Shown: one piece after another, positions 56,724 through 64,000 of the stretch | Layout of the letters: each line of letters opens with the position of its first letter | How positions within the stretch are numbered: the first letter of the stretch is position 1 | Assembly (NCBI GenBank): GCA_963555705.1 | Contig: OY743169.1 | Span: 8,928,014 to 8,992,013, forward strand | Reading direction: 5' to 3' | DNA from: Ligustrum vulgare | Lineage: Eukaryota; Streptophyta; Magnoliopsida; Lamiales; Oleaceae | DNA length: 64,000 nt | Translations under genes and position numbers: made by a program | The notes under the pieces: model-generated | Databases searched by the model: none | Seen by the model: only the letters and a program-made list of their open reading frames with translations | What the model was told of the DNA's origin: nothing

Positions 56724-58249
56724 TGTTGTGTTTGAAATCGCAAGTGTACGATATCGTAATCAAATAATAAAGTGGACCTTAGAGTCCGAATTATCGTTCC
56801 CACGAGGACTGCTATTAATTACCGAAATATTTCAATTCTTAACTTTATTTGAACAAATGAAAATCGTTTTAAAAATAAAAATCTAGAATTAAGAAATGTA
56901 ACTAATGAATTAAAAAGAATTGTTAAATTGTTTTGTTTTCAAATAAGATTGTAAAATAGTTGTGATTCACAAATTCACCTAGCTAATTAAATCAATTCCA
57001 ATTCCAGTTTTATTTCCTATTTGTGTGTTCAGTCGAATTCACTAATTTAAATTGAGGTTCCTCTCTCGAGTTTAAATCAATCCTACCTAAATAAGTCAAC
57101 CATGTATCTCTACAGCGGGTCCGAATATTCCTTAACTAAATGCATTACACACAAGAATTCACACACGACCGCAATAATTACAAGAGTATATCTCTATCTC
57201 TCGTTCAATTATCGGATTTATTACCTAGATCTATGTTATTAACTCACCTCTCGGATTATGGAAATAACACATTAAATCATGAATAAGTGGCCAGTTCATT
57301 CACGCATTAAACGCAATAATAAATCAACACATGCATTAAAGCGTTAAAACAAGGAATATGACATTAAAATAATTAACTAGGCTACATCGTTCATCCCAAC
57401 GTTAAAATTAGTTACACATCATCATGAAATAACAAAAACAGTAAAAGTAAACGTTCATTGAAAAACAATATAAAGAATGGAAAGATTGCACCAATTATCA
57501 ATTCTTCAATTGTTTTCAATTCACGCCCCTCTGCGATGTTGAAATCTCCAAGGATTTGATGTTGAATTCTCAGTTTTGGCTCGTTCTTTGAAGAGGCAAA
57601 GGTCCTATTTTCGTGCCTAATGAGTTGTATTTATAGGTTTTGGACAAAAACCTAGGTCAAAAAACGAGAATGCTGTTGAAAATCGCGAGAAAAAACCCAT
57701 ATTTGGCCCAGCCGGAAAGCCAAGCGATCACGTGGTATAAAACCTCGCGATCGCGTAGGCATAGGTAAAACTCTCTGTTGAAAAATTCGAGGCACCTCGC
57801 GATCACGTGGTAGAAATCCCGCGATCACGAGGAAGGACGTTGCAATGCAATTTTCCATCTTTTTCCGGCTGTGCAAGTTGGTCCTTGACTTTTAATTGCA
57901 CCTTCAATCCTCAACTTCCAATTGTTGCAATTTAGTCCCCAAACTTTATCTTCTTCTCGATTTGCCCATTTAAGCTCTCAATTCCTTCACTTGGGTCCTT
58001 CAACCTCTGATTTGTTCACTTGAGCACCATGAACCTTCCCGGTTCACGTTACAAACTCCTCACTTGTCCAGTTTAGCTCTAATTAACATCCAATTGTGTC
58101 ATTTTTCCATTAATTGCTTCATTCTTCTTCGATTGAGATATTTTCTGAAAAGTAAACAAATAAACACAAATTAAGGAGCATATATTCTAAAACGACAATA
58201 ATTTATTCTAATTTAGACGTACAAATAAGTGTATAAAATACACTTATCA
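56724..58249 (-). repeat. Element C 3' LTR, 1,526 bp
   Basis: On minus starts TGATAAGTGTATTTTATAC and ends GATTTCAAACACAACA. TATA-like AACCTATAAATACAAC (minus) near 57635, with the GCGATC palindrome array just upstream (57720-57835). Confidence 0.92.
57720..57835. repeat. CGCGATCGCG palindrome array in the C LTR
   Basis: GATC centres at 57726, 57749, 57801 and 57823: two pairs 23 and 22 bp apart, 52 bp between them. The site at 57749 is the full CGCGATCGCG; others are GCGATCACG variants, two followed by TGG. Confidence 0.9.
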
Positions 58250-61151
58250 AATACCCCCAAACTAGAATTATTGTTCGTCCTCGAACAATGGAAAATAAAC
58301 TACAAAAATCAAAGAAATAAAAGAGAAATTATTTTTATTGTGTTAACATATTTACCATATGCCTCCATAATCCAAACCAATTTAAACTTTAAGCAAGCGT
58401 CATGAACAACAAGGTAGTCAGAATCAGAAATATGCGTGCAAAACAAATCAAAAGAAAGTAGTCCCCAATTCTACAACCTCAACCACCACAGCTTAGTCAA
58501 CAAAGCTTATACCATGCAATAATTTTTTTATTTTTTTATTTTTATTGGACGACTTTTTCTTTTAATGTCCCTATCTTTTACCATCTTTGTGCAGAACTTT
58601 TCATACTGGCTTTCTATATGACCCCTGTAGCGGGCTTTCAGATCGGAAACTCCCAAACCAGTTGGCTTTAGGGTACCAGGTTCAAAGAACCCCTCAGACG
58701 TACTTGACCGAGTCATAAAGGCTTAAACAGAAAAGTTAAAGATGTTATAATGTCTTATGTGTAAGTCCACTCTCCGTACTTGCTTTCTAATTGACCCATG
58801 TAACGAGCTTTAGGTCGATAACTCCCAAGCCAGTTGGCTTTAGGGCACCAGGTTTGAAAGACCCATCGGACTTACTTACTCGAGTCAAAAAGGCATTTGA
58901 ATAGCGGAATAAGACCTTCAGCATTTTTCTATTTTTATGCTGGAAATGGTTTGTACCAGTTGACCAAACTGTAATGACTAAAGTGAAAAACCAAGAACCA
59001 CAGACCTCCAACCCGTCAATACACACAAATTCCAACCATTTTACCCCAAACTTGCCTTTTAGCATGATTGGTTCTAATTTAGGGGTGGGATATCTTATGA
59101 TCTAAGTTCAGGGATTTTTAAATCATTTCTAAGTTCAAATTGCATAAACTCTGCCCCACATGTATTAAACAAAATCCCTCACTTAAGCAATTATCCGACA
59201 CTGACTATGTGCGCAATAAGTATGAATCTAGCAAAACATAACTAATTCAAAATAAGTTCATGCTTTCATGTTGTCCAATTTTCAAGCCCAAGCACACATT
59301 GATTCATACTATATCCTAGGCAATAAATATGTTAACACATTTTCAATTTTTCAAATTTTTTTTTTCCAATAAAATCGAATGGAAGCATAGAATGAATATC
59401 ATGAATATGGAAGCAATTTTTTTAAAGTGTGAGATTTTCCACCCCCAAACTAGAAAGAAACATTGTCCTCAATGTTTGTCAAAAAGATCTAAAAATGTAA
59501 TATAAGACAACGAAGAGAGAACGAGAACTTCCCAGGTGAAATGTGGATGCTTTGTTGCCTTGATGCTTCCATTTGAAATGATGTTGGATAAATATGACCA
59601 TATTCTTGCTCTGCCCAACTTGATTGGATGTTTACCTTGCAATTAAGAGATAAGTAACATCAGAAATCAAAAACACCAATAAAAAATAATGGAAGTTCAG
59701 TACCACACCCCCAAACTAAAGTCAAAGCCAAAATTTTGAATTTTCAAAATTGGTCGACCACACACATTTAAGCCTTGACATCGCCTGAAAAAACATAAAT
59801 TTTCTCGAGCCATCTTTTGATACTTTAAAGTTCACAGCATGATCAACAATATATTAAAAATTCAGCTCATTTGAAGGTCAATAGGGTCATGCAACAATGT
59901 GGAGAAGTAGGTGACGTGAGACAGTTTCTGGATGCAATAGCCTTGCAATGGGGCTGCCTTGATGCAATGTTGGTTTTCATGATTTTCATGCAATGTAGTG
60001 AACTAAATACACACAATCAATGATGAACATGTCATGAAGATAAATGCCCGAATGAATTTCTAAAATTAGCACAAGCACGTCTTTGTGGCATTTCATCAAA
60101 CACTTAATGGGCATTGCAAAAATCAATGGATATGCATAGGGTTGGAGGCATGAATAAACCCAAAATTTTTGTCTACTAAACCACAAATCACAATCTCCAA
60201 CCACTAACCTAAGCCCATTCTTCACCATTCACAATTTCAAAATCCAAGAACTCAAAGAAAATTTCAAAATTTTGAGTAAACATGGATTTAAGTGAAGAAT
60301 TTCATACCTTTCATTGATTTGGATGTGAAAATAGCAATGAATTTGGTGCAACTAGGTGTTGATGACATGCACACAAAATGGAAGATCAAATATGAGGTGA
60401 TTAGGGGAGAGAAGAAGAGTTTATAATGTTTGAAATTGAAAACATGGGGCACAACACTTAAACTGCCAATTTTGGTCCCAGTACAGCCACGCGATCGCCT
60501 AGCTGGAGTGCCAGCGTTCGCGTGGTTCAAGGTTTAAGAATCTGTTGATTTTTAAATGCAAACTCGCGATCACCATAGCCTATTGGCACGCGATCGCTTA
60601 GTACACGGCAGTACTGAAAATTTTTCCTATTTTTGATTTTCAAAATCGTTTTTATCCCCCTAATCACTTCATGATCGATGCAATGATTTTTCAAACATTA
60701 ACTTCATGATTCAAACTAGTGTGTGTGCGAGTTTGGAATGACGATAAAAACCTAGCCTAATGTAAACATGCAAAATCAAAAACATACCTAAATATGCAAT
60801 AATAGACTATTATGCACAAGTGCTCTTAACATGTAACATGCAAAACACTCAAACACATTTCCTACCATGCATATATCTAAAAATTTTAATACTAAAATAA
60901 ATAATAAAAGCGTAATAAGTAAAAGGGAAGAAAAATTGGGTTGCCTCCCAACAAGCGCTCCGTTTATAGTCTCGAGCCCGACTTTTTGCACATTCAAATC
61001 ATGGAGGTTTGAAAGATGATTTCACAGCCTTACACATCTTGCAATTTCCTGCCTTGCATATCTCCATTCGTTTTCTCACTTTCTTGAATTTTAAAGCCTC
61101 ACTTTTAACTAATTGTTGAGGGATGTTAGGCTTTTCTTCCTTCTTGTCCCT
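58250..61151. other. Element C long non-coding interior
   Basis: 2.9 kb where polymerase and integrase would be expected; no recognisable frame. Contains a duplicated block (about 58607-58727 and 58781-58895) with CCAGTTGGCTTTAGGG and ACCAGGTT, and the palindrome array at 60486-60600. Confidence 0.7.
60486..60600. repeat. Second GCGATC palindrome array, inside element C
   Basis: Centres at 60493 (CGCGATCGC), 60516 (CGTTCGCG variant), 60568 and 60592: pairs 23 and 24 bp apart, 52 bp between, nearly the geometry of the LTR array, but in flanking sequence that does not match the LTR. Confidence 0.85.
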
Positions 61152-62069
61152 TCATCCATCTTTAGCCTTTATGAACTCAAGTTTTGTGATTAGTTCCTTC
61201 TCAATATTTATACCATGCTTGGTCTTCTCTTCTGGTTTCTGGACCACTCCCTCCACCTTGAAGCAACTTTCTTTTAGATTATCAAGATCTTCCCTTGGCT
61301 TGATGCTGAAAGTGACTTGCTCCTTCTCGACCCTAAAAATGATTTCTCCCTTTTCAATGTTGATTAAGGCTCTTCTAGTATCCAGGAAAGGCCTTCCAAG
61401 AATGAGGGGCATTTGGGCGTTCTCTTCCATGTCCAAAATCACAAAGTCGACTGGGAAGAAAAATTTGTCTACTTTTACTATCACATTCTCAACAATCCCA
61501 TATGGATATTGGATTGATCTGTTCGCCAGCTTCAGTATGATATTGGTTGGTTTAGGCTCCCCCAAACCAAGTTTCCTGTACACAGACAAAGGCATTAAAT
61601 TAACACTGGCCCCTAGATCACACAAAACATTATCAAAACTGAAATTACCAATAATGCAAGGGATAGAGAAACTCCCTGGATCGGTCAATTTTTGTGGTAA
61701 TTTCTTTTGAATTATGGCGCTGCACTCCTCACTCAGTGCTACTATTTCATTATCAACCAATTTCATTTTATTTGACAGCATCTCTTTCATGAATTTCAAG
61801 TAGAGCGGCATTTGAGCCAATGCTTCAGCAAAAGGAATATTAATGTGCAGTTTCTTGAATATTTCCAAAAATTTTCCAAACTGCTGCTCCAACTGATGCT
61901 TTATCAATCTTTGTGGATAAGGAACTGGGGACACATAAGCTTTGACTGGTGGTCGAACTCGAGTTTCTTCTTCCACTTTTTCTTGAGTTTCTGAAGTTGA
62001 TCCCTGTTCCTTTTCACTTTTCTGTTCTTCCACCACATTTTTATTCTGGTTCTTCTGCTTTTCATAATC
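61152..62069 (-). pseudogene. Element C protease (Athila/Tat retropepsin)
   Basis: Minus frame with PYPQRLIKHQLEQQFGKFLE, IFKKLHINIPFAEALAQMPL, IIQKKLPQKLTDPGSFSIPC, then VLCDLGASVNLMPLSVYRKL (active-site DLGAS, normal for this lineage), MPLILGRPFLDTRRALI and a stop at 61152-61154. The same frame continues upstream into gag but is cut by TAG at 62070-62068. The product would be a Gag-protease without polymerase. Confidence 0.9.
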
Positions 62070-63383
62070 CTATACAGTCACTTTAGATAGCTGAACCCCG
62101 CTCCTCGTTGTTATTGCATTAACATGCTCACGAGGGTTCATTTCAGTGTTGCTTGGCAACTGTCCTGGCTGTCTTGTTGAGCTGCGAGCTACCAGCTCTC
62201 CCATTTGTTTCTTCAAATTTTTTATTTCAACAGCTTGATTCATTATCTCACCATTTTGACTCTTGACCAGCTGAATTAACTCTTCTATGTTCTCGGATAT
62301 GTTTTTCTGAGATTGTTGTTGTTGCAGTTGCTGAAATCCAGGCGGAGAAGTTGGGGTGGTTCTTCCATTCTGGGTTGTAGGTTTGTGAATAAGGACCACC
62401 CTGTTGCCTGTTGCCCACGAAATTGACTTGTTCTGGATTTGATTGACTCTGTTGCATGGGATAGAAATTCACAGTGTGATTTTCAAAACAAAAATCACAT
62501 AGCGCTGTTTGAACTGAGTTGACTGTCTGCACACCCATTATGTCAATTTTCTTCGTCAACACATCCAATTTAGCATTTAATAATGTAATCTCATTAACAT
62601 CAATTACTCCCCCAAACTTAGGTGTAGCTCTATCCGAGTACCACTGATAACTGTTCCCAGCCATCTTCTCAAAAATCTCAGATGCTTCTTCATATGTCAT
62701 ATCCATTACAGATCCTCCAGCTGCTGAGTCAGCGTACTTCTTGTTTTCATTTGTCAGCCCATTGTAGAAAGTTTGAACTAGTATCCAATCAGCGATTCCA
62801 TGTGTAGGATACTGTCTGATGAGCTCGTTGAACCTTTCCAAGCCTCAAAAATTGATTCCCCAGGCTGTTGACTGAATGATAAAATCTCCCGCCTTAGCTT
62901 TGACATGCGGCTAGGTGGGAAAAATTTATTTACAAATTTTTGACTCATGATTTCAAAAGTGGTGATTGTATGTAGGGGCAAAGTGTAGAACCAAGCTTTA
63001 ACTTTGTCTGCCAAAGAGAATGAAAATAACTTCAATTTCACAGCATCATCTGAAACTCCATTCATGCGCTGCATTTCACACAATTCCAAAAAGGATCGAA
63101 GATGTGCATGAGGATCTTCAGTCGGCAATCCATGGAAAACACATGAGTTTTGGATCAGTGAGATCAAAGAGGTTTTGATCTCAAAATTGTTAGCTTGGAT
63201 TGCAGGAGGTACTATGCATGTTCCAATGTTCCCCACTGGAGGAATCATGTAGTCTCGCAAAACGCGTCTTCCATGATTTTGTTGCTGTCCATTTACAGTT
63301 GCTGGCAGATTTTGTTGATTTCCCTGATTATCTTGAATTCTATCATCTGCCATGGCTAAGTCTGTTTGTTGATTCGCTTCCAA
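62070..63383 (-). pseudogene. Element C Gag, broken by two frameshifts and a stop
   Basis: Starts about 63383 (MEANQQTDLAMADDRIQ). DYMIPPVGNIGTCIVPPAIQ, FHGLPTEDPHAHLRSFLELC and VKAWFYTLPLHTITTFEIMS are the Athila/Tat Gag pattern. Frame changes occur near 62840 (after GESIFEAW, resuming RFNELIRQYPTHGIADW) and near 62345 (after NPEWKNHPNFSA, resuming PPGFQQLQQQQ). It ends TTRSGVQLSKVTV and TAG at 62070-62068, where reading would otherwise enter the protease. A single CxxC-type remnant (CDFCFENHTVNFY) stands where the zinc-binding motif is expected. Confidence 0.9.
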
Positions 63384-63584
63384 CTGTTGTCTACGCCTCT
63401 GTCAAAAAGTACGTTCAATTTCTGTATCAAAAGGAAGCAAATCAAATGACTTAGTCCTTCTTAACATAAATTAAAGAAAACAAAAATTAAAAGCAAAAAC
63501 TGAAAAGTAATATAAAAATAAAAATAAAAATACGCAAAATAAAGTTCAAAGTAAAATAAGAATTAATGAGTATCGATATTAATT

Positions 63585-63610
63585 AACAGTCCCCGGCAAC
63601 GGCGCAAAAA
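63585..63610 (-). promoter_or_regulatory. Element C primer-binding region
   Basis: On minus TTTTTTGCGCCGTTGCCGGG directly after the 5' LTR; Athila/Tat elements normally have TGGCGCCGTTGCCGGGGA here, so one base differs in the usual TGGCGCC. Confidence 0.88.
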
Positions 63611-63613
63611 ACT

Positions 63614-64000
63614 TGTTGTGTTTGAAATCGCAAGTGTACGATATCGTAATCAAATAATAAAGTGGACCTTAGAGTCCGGATTATCGTTCCCACGAGGACT
63701 GCTATTAATTACCGAAATATCTCAGTTCTTAACTTTATTTGAACAAATGAAAATCGTTTTAAGAATAAAAATCTAGAATTAAGAAATGTAACTAATGAAT
63801 TAAAAAGAATTGTTAAATTGTTTTGTTTTCAAATAAGATTGTAAAGTAGTTGTGATTCACAAATTCACCTAGCTAATTAAATCAATTCCAATTCTAGTTT
63901 TATTTCCTATTTGTGTGTTCGGTCGAATTCACTAATTTAAATTGTGATTCCTCTCTCGAGTTTAAATCAATCCTACCTAAATAAGTCAACCTTGTATCTC
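63614..64000 (-). repeat. Element C 5' LTR (partial, window edge)
   Basis: First 387 bp on plus match 56724 onward with few differences; the remaining part is outside the window. Confidence 0.93.

Larger units (their letters stand above)
56724..64000 (-). mobile_element. Athila/Tat-type gypsy retrotransposon C (minus strand, runs off window)
   Basis: Left (3') LTR 56724-58249; right (5') LTR from 63614 to beyond the window end, with matching TGTTGTGTTTGAAATCGCAA starts. Minus-strand order: 5' LTR, primer site with GCGCCGTTGCCGGGGA, gag, protease, 2.9 kb non-coding, purine tract TTTGGGGGTATT, 3' LTR. No reverse transcriptase or integrase. Probable TSD GTTAG at 56719-56723; the partner is outside the window. 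Confidence 0.92.

Noticed and set aside
61123..61710. 195-codon plus-strand frame
   Set aside because: Antisense shadow of the element C protease, which has clear retropepsin motifs.

Overview
This window is nuclear DNA of a flowering plant, almost certainly a eudicot. The signs are spliced genes with GT-AG introns, close matches to known eudicot proteins (a PP2C phosphatase and a MYND-type ubiquitin protease), AT-rich intergenic DNA, and dense plant-type transposons (PIF/Harbinger, hAT, Helitron, MULE-like foldback, Ty1/copia, Ty3/gypsy). I cannot name the species. Only three host genes look intact: a 51-residue single-span membrane protein (10344-10593, minus), a clade-E-like PP2C (39520-43693, plus, 8 exons, 292 aa) and a UBP18/19-like deubiquitinase (45580-53454, plus, 11 exons, 838 aa). 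By recall, the Arabidopsis relatives of the last two also sit close together on chromosome 4, so 39.5-53.5 kb is probably a conserved gene island.

Layout. 1-1.2 kb is AT-rich. 1.2-5.0 kb is a decayed PIF/Harbinger element with both of its genes. 5.65-7.48 kb is a non-autonomous Helitron. 7.5-9.9 kb is a gypsy remnant holding a foldback element with a perfect 10-bp target-site duplication (TSD). 10.3-10.6 kb is the microprotein gene. 10.8-14.8 kb is repeat-rich non-coding DNA. 14,817-18,940 is a complete but mutated hAT transposon with 8-bp TSDs. 22,038-29,123 is a nested gypsy complex: element A (TSD AAGGC) contains element B (TSD GGAAG) in its interior and a solo LTR (TSD GTTTG) in its 3' LTR. 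30,343-38,153 is a minus-strand copia-type element (TSD ATATC) holding another solo LTR (TSD ATAAT), a dead LOG-like gene copy and an unidentified ORF. After the two host genes, 54.6-56.3 kb is a terminal-inverted-repeat element with a minisatellite and a MITE. 56,724 to the window end is an Athila/Tat-type gypsy element with gag and protease but no visible polymerase.

The main unexplained signal is in the LTRs. Several otherwise unlike LTRs carry, just upstream of the TATA-like box, arrays of short CG-containing perfect palindromes. Different elements use different cores (ACGGCCGT, GGTCGACC, GTGTCGACAC, GCGATCGC). In the best arrays the sites are paired about 21 bp apart, two DNA turns. One solo LTR has five pairs, every one exactly 21 bp. 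A second oddity is a conserved C-terminal protein region shared by elements A and B, which kept a protease but have no visible reverse transcriptase or integrase, and whose reading frame crosses the polypurine tract into the LTR. A third is a MITE-like element in a PP2C intron that carries a piece of a citrate synthase gene.

All coordinates and motif positions were read by eye. Family assignments rest on recalled motifs and no database search was possible.
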